DNA from: Comamonas sp. JUb58
GTDB taxonomy: Bacteria; Pseudomonadota; Gammaproteobacteria; Burkholderiales; Burkholderiaceae_C
DNA length: 64,000 nt
Direction: 5' to 3'
Assembly (NCBI RefSeq): GCF_004364775.1
Contig: NZ_SOAL01000004.1
Span: 218,189-282,188, forward strand
The notes under the pieces are model-generated. The model ran no database searches and was not told where the DNA came from. It saw nothing but the letters and a program-made list of their open reading frames with translations. Position numbers and translations under genes: made by a program. Position 1 is the first letter of the stretch. Each line of letters opens with the position of its first letter. Positions 16,786-25,882 of the stretch are shown piece by piece.

Positions 16786-17315
16786 CTGTGGATCATCCCA
16801 TGCGCTGCGGCCATTTGGGAATTTTTCAGAACATCCTTAATCGCGGGATGCACAGCGTAGATAACACACAGGAAAACCTGAACGATCGCCAGGCCAAACT
16901 CCCCAAAAAACCACTTTTCTCACCTTAGAAATATCAATAAACAATTACCAATAACAAATACTATTGTCTGAAATTACAACCAATGTAAGATTTTAAAATT
17001 GTTTGTTATTGAGATACCTCAGATCCGACGTAAAAAAATTATTTCTCTTCGCTAACCAGCCTCATAACTCTCCAGAGGCCAACAGCCCAAAAACCAACAC
17101 TTTCAGAGCTTCCATGTCTAGGCATTCAGCGCCAGGCCTCAATGCAGCGGTAAAGCCTATCATTAATATTATTATTGATTACATCAATAGTTGGCAATCG
17201 ATTAAAAAGCCCAATAAGCCATAGAATTCCTCCTCATGCACCGGATATCTCCGATGCATCGGGTCATTCGTCGATGGTGAATGACTTGCTTCTGCGAAAA
17301 GAATGAGGAGAAACC
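16786..17315. other. AT-rich intergenic region upstream of the Cys-rich secreted protein
   Basis: About 530 bases, strongly AT-rich from 16920 to 17215 and clearly unlike its neighbours. An imperfect palindrome (ATGCACCGGA/TCCGATGCAT) lies at 17235-17258, close to the GTG start at 17316. A 73-codon frame at 17003 lacks a ribosome binding site and is not called. Likely promoter and leader sequence. Confidence 0.5.
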
Positions 17316-17888
17316 GTGTTGAACACGAAGATGCTGGCTACCACCTTGGCGTTGGCTGCCTTAGGCCTTGTTACCACAACGGCCCATGCGCAGATCCAGC
17401 CTGAACTGGAATTAGATATTGAGCACCTGCAAGTGGACGAGGAGTTTTTTAACGTAGAGAACGTATCGAGCTTGCGCAACGCTGCAGCCACCCATACTGA
17501 CTATGTTTGCCGCTCGGGTGGCGCCATTCCACACGGCTGGGCTGCTACCGGCAAAGCAACGGTTGGCGGTTGCGGAAACGCCGCTCAGTACGGCTTCAAT
17601 GCTTTCCGGATCGTGCGCTTGGTGCCCGGCAACACCTATGCCATTTGCGGCAGTACACAGCCGCTACGCGCTGGATGGGTGATCCAGCAGTACGCCTATG
17701 GCGACGCCTGCGGTACACACAACTCCAGCGCCTACGTGAATCAAGTGGTGACCTACCCCAGCAAGGGCCAGACCTACACCGTCTGCACCGGCTCACCATT
17801 GCCTGCAGGTTTTTCCGTCCTGAACGCGCAAGTTCATAAAGCAGGCTGCCAGCCTTATACGCTTCATAACGCCATGACCATTCGGTAA
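17316..17888 (+). CDS. Secreted cysteine-rich repeat protein
   Basis: A 190-residue protein starting with GTG; GAGGAG lies five bases upstream. Signal peptide MLNTKMLATTLALAALGLVT ends at AHA. After an acidic spacer the mature part has three units of the type C-x-G/S...P-x-G(W/F)-x...(G-x-C): VCRSGGAIPHGWAATGK, YAICGSTQPLRAGWVIQQYA and YTVCTGSPLPAGFSVLNAQ. Each unit is followed by a second Cys (GGCG, DACG, AGCQ), which suggests three disulfide-stabilised repeats. I do not recognise the family. It is probably periplasmic or extracellular. Confidence 0.75.
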   Translation: MLNTKMLATTLALAALGLVTTTAHAQIQPELELDIEHLQVDEEFFNVENVSSLRNAAATHTDYVCRSGGAIPHGWAATGKATVGGCGNAAQYGFNAFRIVRLVPGNTYAICGSTQPLRAGWVIQQYAYGDACGTHNSSAYVNQVVTYPSKGQTYTVCTGSPLPAGFSVLNAQVHKAGCQPYTLHNAMTIR

Positions 17889-18079
17889 GCACTGCCCAAG
17901 CAGTCATCTTAAAAATAAAATTTGACGTCTACAAATACGGATCAAGCATATTTTCACATGCATTAACAATCACAAAGACGCGTTCCATATACGCTCATTT
18001 TTAACATCAAGCTGTTTTCAAAGAAATTTGAGCACCGATAAAAATGCTGGTGCACAGCGCGCCTCTGTTTATGCACTTG

Positions 18080-18126
18080 GTTATCAGGCCAATAGCCGCG
18101 AGTAAACAATCGCGCTATTGGATAAC
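18080..18126 (+). promoter_or_regulatory. Long leader hairpin just before the lipoprotein ribosome binding site
   Basis: GTTAT-CCAATAG-c-CGCGA pairs with TCGCG-CTATTGG-ATAAC around the loop GTAAACAA, giving an interrupted stem of about 17 pairs. It ends four bases before the AGGAG of the gene at 18139. It could protect the mRNA or control ribosome access. Confidence 0.6.
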
Positions 18127-18138
18127 GTCAGGAGATAT

Positions 18139-19689
18139 ATGAAAAAATTATTGAATGGTTTGTTAATATGTGCACCGCTTTTGTTAGCGGCCTGTGGCGG
18201 TGGTGGCGGCAGTGCCGGCGACACATCCCGCCAATACAGCATCAAGCTCACGGCGTCCAAAGCATCAGTCCCCGTGAATATCGCTTCAAGCTTGCCCGGT
18301 TACGGAAATGGGGACTTCTACCCCTACATGTCCACTATTTACATCCAGGCCCGTGCCGGCCACGGCCCCATTCCTAACCAAGAGAATGGTGCCTTTGCAT
18401 GCAATATCATCTCGGGTCTCAACTCGGGCGCACTGTATTACCTGGACGGTAAGAGTGAAAACACGCAGGATGTAATCATCAGGGGCGAGACCGTCAAGGT
18501 TCCTGGCGCCTACCGCAACATTTCTCTGGGATCGAATGCGGGTGGCGCTTCATTCCACATCATCTCGCGTGACATCATCGGTGATGTGACGGTGCAGTGC
18601 AGCGTGAGCGACCCCCGCGACAAACAGATATACACCGACCGCGCCACCGTGCGGGTGGGCGGCGGGGGCTCTGCGACCCCCGCTACGGTCACCTTGACAA
18701 AGCAGACCGCCTATGTAGGCTCGCGTGACAACCTCAACAACCTGCCCAACAGCGTGGGGGTGCAGGCCATCCTCAAGAATGACAATCACCAGCCTGTCAG
18801 TAGCACGGGGATGACCAACCTACAGGTCAGCATAGTTCCCAATGCGGCATCAGACGGCGCTAGGCTCATGGTGGGCGGACAGACCCATAGCGGGTCGATG
18901 CAGCTCAGCACCGTCAATGGCATCGGTCAGTTCTCGGTGGCCAGCGGTCCTGCATCGGGCTCCTTGTTGCTGCGATTGACGGTCGATCGCGCTGACAACG
19001 ACGTTGCCAACGGTCTCCAGGACCCGATCACCCAGTATGCGGTGATTCCAGTGGTGCATGCGATTGCCTCCAGTGCCTTGACCATCCCTGATTCGGAACT
19101 GGCCCTGACGGTGCAGAACGCCGAGCCTTACACCCATGCCTTGATCGCTGAAGGCGGCGTTGCACCGTTTCTGTGGTCCACCAATTCCATCTTGCCAACA
19201 GGCCTGAGCCTGGGCTCTGACGGACTGATCTCAGGCACGCCCAATGTGCAGAAGCCCGGCGCCTATACCGTCGTAGTGAATGTGCGTGATGCCAACGGCG
19301 CCACCGCACGCAAGACCTTGGTGTTGACCATCGTCGGTAATCTGCCGGACAACCCAGTCGCCTTCACCATCAACGGCTGCACCGGGTCGTCAGACGCGCC
19401 CTGCGAAATCACATCGGTGGAGGTGGGAAGCTCCTATACCTATTCGTTCTCGGCCACTGGTAGCAACGTGACCTGGACGCTGGAGGGGGCACCAGGCTGG
19501 ATGCAGGTGGTCAGCCAAGGATCAATTGGCCGTATAGCGTCGGGAGCGCCTCTGACCTGCAGACAGGTGGGGACTTATCGCATGTTCGTGACTGCCAGGA
19601 ATTCGGCCAATGTAGTGACCCGTGAAGTGACCTTTAGGGTAACGAGCACTGGAACCGCATGTCCCCCCCCCGTCGTCACACCACCCTGA
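18139..19689 (+). CDS. Putative outer lipoprotein with Ig-like domain
   Basis: A 516-residue lipoprotein. MKKLLNGLLICAPLLLAACG is a type II signal peptide with lipobox LLAAC, followed by a Gly-rich spacer. Beta-rich domains follow. A putative Ig domain (He_PIG type) lies around residues 330-400 (GGVAPFLWSTNSILPTGLSL, GLISGTPNVQKPGAYTVVV). A last domain holds three or four cysteines. The CAGGAG site directs the start at 18139. A nine-C run at 19663-19671 encodes the last prolines; slippage would replace the tail. It is probably a surface-exposed or periplasmic adhesin-like protein. Confidence 0.82.
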   Translation: MKKLLNGLLICAPLLLAACGGGGGSAGDTSRQYSIKLTASKASVPVNIASSLPGYGNGDFYPYMSTIYIQARAGHGPIPNQENGAFACNIISGLNSGALYYLDGKSENTQDVIIRGETVKVPGAYRNISLGSNAGGASFHIISRDIIGDVTVQCSVSDPRDKQIYTDRATVRVGGGGSATPATVTLTKQTAYVGSRDNLNNLPNSVGVQAILKNDNHQPVSSTGMTNLQVSIVPNAASDGARLMVGGQTHSGSMQLSTVNGIGQFSVASGPASGSLLLRLTVDRADNDVANGLQDPITQYAVIPVVHAIASSALTIPDSELALTVQNAEPYTHALIAEGGVAPFLWSTNSILPTGLSLGSDGLISGTPNVQKPGAYTVVVNVRDANGATARKTLVLTIVGNLPDNPVAFTINGCTGSSDAPCEITSVEVGSSYTYSFSATGSNVTWTLEGAPGWMQVVSQGSIGRIASGAPLTCRQVGTYRMFVTARNSANVVTREVTFRVTSTGTACPPPVVTPP

Positions 19690-19871
19690 GCATGGGCATG
19701 CTGCCTCTGAAGGTGTCTGACCCCAGTCCATCGCAGCGCAGGCATGGGGTCCAATGCTGAAAGGCCCAGAAGCCATTCCGGATAAAAACAACGCGTAGCT
19801 GTTTTTAACAGCGTAATTTTATTAACGATTCCTCTGGAGGGAGGAAGTGCTTCTTAGGAAGCCAACCCCTT

Positions 19872-19898
19872 GGGCCCGCATTGTGCGGGCCTTTTTTT
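19872..19898 (+). terminator. Strong Rho-independent terminator
   Basis: GGCCCGCA-TTG-TGCGGGCC is a perfect eight-base stem followed by a run of T. It ends the lipoprotein transcript about 180 bases after the stop codon. Confidence 0.92.
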
Positions 19899-20074
19899 AC
19901 TTGGCGTCAGTGCCAGTGGCTCAGCCTGACCAACGCATCAACACCGAGACAGCCTGCCACAGGGCCTGTAGGAGCTCACTTACATCTTTGTAAACAATGG
20001 TACAAGTACAATTTGCGCGCTTGCCCACGCGTATTTTTTGTTCTGCACCTCGCTCCTACACCCGCCCTCCACCC

Positions 20075-23000
20075 ATGCCCCAATCCCCTTCCACGCAGTC
20101 GCGCAGTCTTTTCCCTTTGCCGCTGCCCATGCTGCTGGGGTTTGCTGCCGCCGCCATTGCTGCACTGGTTATCGCCATCGTCAATGTGTACTCGGCCGAT
20201 GTACGCGCCCAGGCGGTAACCAGCATTGGCCGCATGACGGCGGCGATGCGCCAGCTCAATGAGTTCTCAGCATCGCTCAAAGATGCAGAAACCGGGCAAC
20301 GCGGCTTTTTGCTGACCGGTGACCCAGCCTACCTGCAGCCCTACCGCCGCGCGCAGGATGCGCTGGAGGGCCAGTTGCGCGGGCTGGCTGCCAGCAATGA
20401 CAATGCGCCGCTGCGCCAGGAGCGCGTGCAGGCCATCGATACGCTGGCCCACCAGAAGCTGGCGGAGCTGGAGGCCACCATCGACCTCAAGCAGGCCGGC
20501 CGGGGCGATGAGGCGCTGGCCTTGGTGCGCACCGACAAGGGCAAGCAGGTGATGGACAACCTCAACAATGAGGTGGCCGACCTGTACCTGCTGCAAAACA
20601 ACGAGCTGGATCTGCGCCGCCGGGCCTGGGAGCAGGCGGCCGTTACCTCCACCTACATCACGTGGGGCGGCTCGCTGGTGATGCTGCTGCTGGTGTTGGC
20701 GTCGGCCGCGGTGTCGATGCGCGAGTTCCGCGCCAAGGCGCGCCAGGCCTGGGTGTCTGACGGCCTGGCCGGTTTGAACCAAAGCTTGCAAGGCGATCAC
20801 CGCCTGGAAGAAGTGGGCGCCCGCTCACTCGATTACCTGGCCACCTATCTGGGCGCCCGCGTGGGTGCCGGCTATGCGCGCCATGGCATGGATGACCGCT
20901 ACCAGCTGTTTGGCGGCTATGCGCTGCCCAAGGATGCGCTGCAAGCGCACCTGCTGGCGGGCGAAGGCCTGGCCGGCCAGGTGCTGCGCAACGGCAAGCT
21001 GCTGAAGGTGGGCGGTCTGAACCAGGGCCACTTGAAGATCACTTCCAGCACCGGCGAATCGCAGCCGCTGGAGCTGGTGCTGGCCCCGGCCGTGGAAAAC
21101 GGCAAGGTGCATGCGCTGATCGAGCTGGGCTTTGCCCGCCCGGTGACCCAGCCGGAGCTGGATTTGCTGGAAGGCGCATCCACCATTCTGGCCGTGGCCG
21201 TGCGCTCGGCGCTGGACCGCTCGCGCCTGGAGAATCTGCTGGAAGAAACCCGCCAGCAGGCTGAAGAGCTGACGGTGCAGCAAGAAGAGATGCGTGCCAG
21301 CAATGAAGAGCTGGAGCAGCAAAGCCAGGCGCTGCAGCGCTCGCAGGCGCAGATGGAGCAGCAGCAGCAGGAGCTGGAGCAGACCAATGTGTACCTGGAA
21401 GAGCAGACCCAAAAGCTGGAACACCAGCGCGAGCAGCTGCTGCGCGCCAAGGATGCGCTGACCGACAAGGCCCGCGAGCTGGAAGTGGCCAGCCAGTACA
21501 AAAGCGAGTTCCTGGCCAATATGAGCCATGAGCTGCGCACGCCGCTGAACTCCACCCTGATCCTGGCCAAGCTGCTGGGCGACAACAAGCTGGGCAATCT
21601 GACGGGTGAACAGGTCAAATACGCGCAGACCATTTATGCCGCCGGCAATGATTTGCTGGCCCTGATCAACGACATTCTGGACTTGGCCAAGATTGAAGCG
21701 GGCCAGGCCAATGTGGTGCTGGAGCCGGTGAACCTGAGCACTGCGATGCAGTCGCTGATTGAACCGCTGCGCCCACTGGCCCAGCAAAAGGGCCTGGCGC
21801 TGACCTGCCATATCGCCCCCGGTGTGCCCGCCTACGCCCAGACCGACAGCCTGCGCCTGGGCCAGATTTTGAAGAACCTGCTGTCCAACGCGATCAAATT
21901 CACCGAGCGCGGCAGCGTGAACCTGCAGCTGTCGCAAAGCCAGCCCGGTACCCTCACTTTCGCGGTGCATGACACGGGCATTGGCATCCCCGATCACCAG
22001 CAGCAGCTGATATTTGATGCCTTCCAGCAGGCCGATGGCAGCACCCACCGCAAGTACGGCGGCACGGGCCTGGGCCTGTCGATTGCGCGCGATTTGGCGC
22101 AGTTACTGGGCGGCCAGATTACCGTGCAGAGCACCCCCGGCCAGGGCAGCGTGTTCAGCTTTCATATGCCGCTGGTGCAAGCCGCTGCGCCGGCCGCCGA
22201 GGTGCCGATGGCGCCCAAGGCTGCTGACGCGCTGCGCGCCGTGCAGCCCGCGCCATTGAGCTCGCCCGTCAAGACTATTCCACCAGCCGCTGCGCCCCGC
22301 GCCATGGCGCCGATGCAGTCGAACACGGCTGTGGCTACGGCTGATGCGGCCACCGCAACCGCTACGGCAACCACCCAGGCCGAAGCCGCTGCCTTGGCCA
22401 CCGCCGCCACCGCAGCAGCCACTGAGCTGGAGTTGCCCACCATCATCCAGGGCCGCCACCTGCTGGTGGTGGAGGACGACCCGCGTTTTGCCGACATCCT
22501 GCAGGAGCTGGCACGCGAGATGGGCTTTAGCTGCCAAGTAGCGCGCAATGCGGCCGATGGCTTGTCCGCAGCCGTGCAGTTTTTGCCGAATGCGATTGTG
22601 CTGGACATCAACCTGCCCGACTTCTCGGGCCTGGGTGTGCTGGACCAGCTCAAGCGCAACCCGAGCACGCGCCACATCCCCGTGCACATCGTGTCGGTGG
22701 CCGATTACTCGCAAGAGGCGCTGGTGCGCGGCGCGCTGGGCTATGCCTTGAAGCCGGTGCAGCGCGAGGAACTGGCCCAGGCCTTGAAGCGCCTGGAAGC
22801 CAAGTTCACCCAGAACATCCACCGCGTGCTGCTGGTGGAAGACGACGAGCGCCAGCGCGACAGCGTGCACAGCCTGCTGGGCAACAGCGATGTGGATGTG
22901 GTCTGCGCCGCCACGGCTACCCAGGCGCTGGAGTACCTGGCCCAGGGCACCTATGACTGCATGATCATGGACCTGAACCTGCCGGACATGAGCGGTTTTG

Positions 23001-23626
23001 CGCTGCTCGAACGCATGTCGGAGCAAGATGGCGTGTCCTTCCCGCCGGTGATCGTCTACACCGGCCGCGCGCTGTCGCGCGACGAGGAGACGCAGCTGCG
23101 CCGCTTCTCGCACTCGATCATCATCAAGGATGCACGCTCACCCGAGCGGCTGCTCGACGAGGTGACCCTGTTCCTGCACCAGGTGGAATCGCGCCTGTCG
23201 CCCGAACACCAGCAAATGCTGGCCCAGGCCCGCAGCCGCGAGGCCGCGCTGGAAGGCCGCAAGGTGCTGGTGGTGGAAGACGATGTGCGCAATGTGTTTG
23301 CGCTGACCAGCATTCTGGAGCCCACCGGCATTGCGGTGGCGATTGCCCGCAATGGCCGCGAAGCGCTGGAAGTGCTGGACCAGGAGGACCATGGCGTGGA
23401 CCTGGTGCTGATGGACATCATGATGCCGGAGATGGATGGGTATACCGCCATGCGCGAGATTCGCGGCCGCGCGCCGTTGAAGCGCCTGCCCATCATTGCG
23501 CTGACCGCCAAGGCCATGAAGGACGACCAGGAAAAATGCCTGGCCGCCGGTGCCAACGATTACATCGCCAAGCCGCTGGACGTAGAAAAACTGCTGTCCC
23601 TGGTGCGCGTCTGGATGCCTAAATAA
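20075..23626 (+). CDS. CHASE3-GAF hybrid histidine kinase with three receiver domains
   Basis: A 1183-residue inner-membrane sensor. Order: membrane helix 1 (about 15-45), periplasmic CHASE3 (DAETGQRGFLLTGDPAYLQP), membrane helix 2 (near 200), a GAF-like domain (about 235-370), a Gln/Glu-rich coiled coil (about 380-470), HisKA (FLANMSHELRTPLN, His near 486) and HATPase (TDSLRLGQILKNLLSNAIKF, GTGLGLSIARDL). An Ala/Thr linker leads to three receivers starting near 793, 915 and 1061 (LLVVEDD, VLLVEDD, VLVVEDD; each with an aspartate such as IMDLNLPDMSG). The start is uncertain: 19997 is also open. It is followed six bases later by cheR. Confidence 0.93.
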   Translation: MPQSPSTQSRSLFPLPLPMLLGFAAAAIAALVIAIVNVYSADVRAQAVTSIGRMTAAMRQLNEFSASLKDAETGQRGFLLTGDPAYLQPYRRAQDALEGQLRGLAASNDNAPLRQERVQAIDTLAHQKLAELEATIDLKQAGRGDEALALVRTDKGKQVMDNLNNEVADLYLLQNNELDLRRRAWEQAAVTSTYITWGGSLVMLLLVLASAAVSMREFRAKARQAWVSDGLAGLNQSLQGDHRLEEVGARSLDYLATYLGARVGAGYARHGMDDRYQLFGGYALPKDALQAHLLAGEGLAGQVLRNGKLLKVGGLNQGHLKITSSTGESQPLELVLAPAVENGKVHALIELGFARPVTQPELDLLEGASTILAVAVRSALDRSRLENLLEETRQQAEELTVQQEEMRASNEELEQQSQALQRSQAQMEQQQQELEQTNVYLEEQTQKLEHQREQLLRAKDALTDKARELEVASQYKSEFLANMSHELRTPLNSTLILAKLLGDNKLGNLTGEQVKYAQTIYAAGNDLLALINDILDLAKIEAGQANVVLEPVNLSTAMQSLIEPLRPLAQQKGLALTCHIAPGVPAYAQTDSLRLGQILKNLLSNAIKFTERGSVNLQLSQSQPGTLTFAVHDTGIGIPDHQQQLIFDAFQQADGSTHRKYGGTGLGLSIARDLAQLLGGQITVQSTPGQGSVFSFHMPLVQAAAPAAEVPMAPKAADALRAVQPAPLSSPVKTIPPAAAPRAMAPMQSNTAVATADAATATATATTQAEAAALATAATAAATELELPTIIQGRHLLVVEDDPRFADILQELAREMGFSCQVARNAADGLSAAVQFLPNAIVLDINLPDFSGLGVLDQLKRNPSTRHIPVHIVSVADYSQEALVRGALGYALKPVQREELAQALKRLEAKFTQNIHRVLLVEDDERQRDSVHSLLGNSDVDVVCAATATQALEYLAQGTYDCMIMDLNLPDMSGFALLERMSEQDGVSFPPVIVYTGRALSRDEETQLRRFSHSIIIKDARSPERLLDEVTLFLHQVESRLSPEHQQMLAQARSREAALEGRKVLVVEDDVRNVFALTSILEPTGIAVAIARNGREALEVLDQEDHGVDLVLMDIMMPEMDGYTAMREIRGRAPLKRLPIIALTAKAMKDDQEKCLAAGANDYIAKPLDVEKLLSLVRVWMPK

Positions 23627-23632
23627 AGCCCC

Positions 23633-24475
23633 ATGCCATTACGCAAGAAGGCCGAGATTGCCGAGATTGAGCAGCGCCTGCTGCTCGACGGTATTTATTA
23701 CCGTTACCACTATGATTTTCGCGGCTACGCGCAGGGCTCGATCAAACGCGGGTTGGAGGCGGCGCTGGTCTCCTTTGGCTGCAAAACCCTGTCCCAATTG
23801 CAGGACCGGATCATGCATGACCCCTCGGCGTTCACCGCGCTCTTGGGTTATCTGACGGTGCAAGTCAGCGATATGTTTCGCGACCCGGCGTATTTTGCAG
23901 CGCTGCGCCGCGAGGTGGTGCCGCTCTTGCGCACCTACCCCTCGCTCAAGATCTGGGTGGCCGGCTGCAGCACGGGTGAAGAGGTGTACTCGCTGGCCAT
24001 CCTGCTGCACGAGGAAGGCCTGCTGGAGCGCAGCCTGATCTATGCGACCGACATCAACTCGCAGGCGCTGCGCGTGGCCGAGCAAGGCATATTTGCGATA
24101 GAGCGGGCGGAATCGTTTTCAGAGAATTATCTGAAAGCCGGTGGCAAACACTCGCTGGCTGATTATTACACCGCCCATTACGGCCACATTGTGCTGGACA
24201 AAGAGCTGCGCAAAAATGTAGTATTTGCCGACCACAGCCTGGCGACCGACAGCGTATTTGCAGAAATGCACTTGATATCCTGCCGCAACGTCCTTATCTA
24301 TTTTGATTCGGATCTGCAGAACCGGGCCTTTGGGCTGTTCAAGCAGTCTTTATGCCATCGCGGTTTTCTGGGTTTGGGCATGAAGGAATCTTTGCGATTT
24401 TCCAACCAGACATCCGCATTTGAAGATGTAGCGACTGTTGAAAAAATATACCAAAAGAAATCCAACATCGAATAA
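23633..24475 (+). CDS. CheR-type protein-glutamate methyltransferase
   Basis: A 280-residue S-adenosylmethionine-dependent methyltransferase of the CheR family. The N-terminal helical domain (QGSIKRGLEAALVSFGC) is followed by the SAM-binding motif (KIWVAGCSTGEEVYSLAILL), ATDINSQALRVAEQG and the NVLIYF motif. It starts six bases after the hybrid kinase and precedes a receiver-kinase gene. No CheB methylesterase or chemoreceptor gene is near. In such kinase operons CheR may modify the kinase's own helical region or act on a distant receptor; that is inference. Confidence 0.93.
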   Translation: MPLRKKAEIAEIEQRLLLDGIYYRYHYDFRGYAQGSIKRGLEAALVSFGCKTLSQLQDRIMHDPSAFTALLGYLTVQVSDMFRDPAYFAALRREVVPLLRTYPSLKIWVAGCSTGEEVYSLAILLHEEGLLERSLIYATDINSQALRVAEQGIFAIERAESFSENYLKAGGKHSLADYYTAHYGHIVLDKELRKNVVFADHSLATDSVFAEMHLISCRNVLIYFDSDLQNRAFGLFKQSLCHRGFLGLGMKESLRFSNQTSAFEDVATVEKIYQKKSNIE

Positions 24476-24549
24476 TTAAAGAATATCCGCCCAACTGGTG
24501 TTGATGTACATACAGCGCACCGCGGGCCTAGCTTTTGACTTGTAGCTCC

Positions 24550-25680
24550 ATGAAGACCATAGACGGCATCAAATGCCTCATCGTTGACGACATTCCGCAG
24601 AACCTGGTGGCCCTGGAGGCCCTGCTTCAGCGCGACGGCGTGCAGTTCCTCAAGGCCCATTCGGCACGCGAGGCGCTGGAGCTGCTGCTGCAGCACAACG
24701 ACATCGCCCTGGCCCTGCTGGATGTGCAGATGCCGGAGATGAACGGGTTTGACCTGGCCGCGCTGATCCGTGGCAGCGAGCGCACGCGCCATATCCCGCT
24801 GATCTTCATGACTGCGGGCACGCATGAGCAAAACTGGCAGTTCCAGGGCTACGAAAGCGGCGCCGTGGATTTTCTGTACAAGCCCATCGACCCGGACATG
24901 CTGACCGCCAAGGTCAACATCTTTTTTGAGCTGCACCGCCGCAAGCAGGAACTGGCTCAGCAGCTGCAGGAGCGCACCGAGGCCCTGCGGGTGAACGAGA
25001 TGTTCATGGCCGTGCTCAGCCACGACCTGCGCAATCCCTTGCAGACCATCAAGATGGCCGCGACCTTGCTCAAGCGCCAAACCGATGCCAGCAAGAATGA
25101 AGAGCTGGCCGAACGTGTGCTGGGCAACAGCCAACGCATGGCCCGCATGGTGGAAGATTTGCTCGACATCACCCGCATCCGCCAGGCTGGTGGCCTGCGC
25201 CTGACCCTGGCCGACATGGACCTGGCCCGCCTGTGCGAGGCCGCTGTGGAAGACGCACGCCAGTGCAGCTTGGAGCGCGTGCTGCACTACCAGACCGAGG
25301 GCGACACCCAGGGCCGCTGGGACGGCGAGCGCCTGGCACAGGTGGTCAGCAATATCCTGGGCAATGCGGTGAAGCATGGCGCCGCTGATGCGCCGATCAG
25401 CGTGCGCCTGGACGGCAGCCAACCGGGTGGGGTGCGGCTGACCATCGAGAACGGCGGCACGATTCCTTCCGCCCTGCTGCCCGATCTTTTCAAGCCCTTT
25501 CGCGGTGGCGAGCGCCAGCCGGGCCAAAGCGAAGGCCTGGGCCTGGGACTCTACATTGCGCAGCAGATTGCCCAAGCGCATGGCGGCAGCATCCAGGTGC
25601 AATCGGCCGAGGGACAGACCCGCTTCGAGATCCGCCTGCCGCGCCAGCCCTTGGCGCAAAACCGCCAGGCCATGCTGTAA
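24550..25680 (+). CDS. Receiver-first histidine kinase
   Basis: A 376-residue cytoplasmic protein with a receiver domain first (CLIVDDIPQNLVALEALLQR, LALLDVQMPEMNGFD, YKPIDPDML). A short coiled coil follows, then HisKA (FMAVLSHDLRNPLQTIK) and HATPase (NILGNAVKH, GLGLGLYIAQQIAQAHGGS). No membrane segment. The architecture suggests that phosphorylation by another kinase, plausibly the hybrid kinase at 20075, gates its activity. An upstream in-frame TTG is ignored. Its stop codon TAA lies inside the end of a MITE-like repeat. Confidence 0.93.
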   Translation: MKTIDGIKCLIVDDIPQNLVALEALLQRDGVQFLKAHSAREALELLLQHNDIALALLDVQMPEMNGFDLAALIRGSERTRHIPLIFMTAGTHEQNWQFQGYESGAVDFLYKPIDPDMLTAKVNIFFELHRRKQELAQQLQERTEALRVNEMFMAVLSHDLRNPLQTIKMAATLLKRQTDASKNEELAERVLGNSQRMARMVEDLLDITRIRQAGGLRLTLADMDLARLCEAAVEDARQCSLERVLHYQTEGDTQGRWDGERLAQVVSNILGNAVKHGAADAPISVRLDGSQPGGVRLTIENGGTIPSALLPDLFKPFRGGERQPGQSEGLGLGLYIAQQIAQAHGGSIQVQSAEGQTRFEIRLPRQPLAQNRQAML

Positions 25681-25773
25681 GGACCCTCTGCAAAATTCCC
25701 TGCCGTGGTCTGAACGCGGGCTCGCGCGATCCGCGCCCATCCCGTTTGGTGAGGGTTATGCAGAGGATCCTTA
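25678..25773. repeat. MITE-like element, short form
   Basis: A 96-base segment with ends TAAGGACCCTCTGCAAAA and TTATGCAGAGGATCCTTA in inverted orientation. The interior aligns with the reverse complement of 12765-12925 (TCTGAACGCGG, GCGATCCGC, CCATCCC), but about 70 inner bases are missing. The left end supplies the stop codon of the kinase gene. Confidence 0.75.
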
Positions 25774-25828
25774 ACGCTATAGTTTTTATGGATTGGGGTT
25801 CTGATATGCCCCGGTGGTCCCAAAAAGC

Positions 25829-25853
25829 AGAAGGACGGTCAAACCGTCCTTCT
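25829..25853. terminator. Bidirectional terminator hairpin
   Basis: AGAAGGACGGT-CAA-ACCGTCCTTCT is a perfect 11-base stem. On the minus strand it is followed by GCTTTTT, so it ends the leftward receiver gene; it could also stop the rightward kinase operon. Confidence 0.85.
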
Positions 25854-25882
25854 TTGCATTTAGCGGGGTGTAAACCCAGCGC

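Noticed and set aside
17003..17224. A 73-codon frame in the AT-rich gap
   Set aside because: No ribosome binding site, no domain, and low-complexity AT-rich codons.
20825..23113. Long antisense frames (407 and 336 codons) under the hybrid kinase
   Set aside because: Gln/His/Leu-rich shadow frames of a coiled-coil and receiver coding region.
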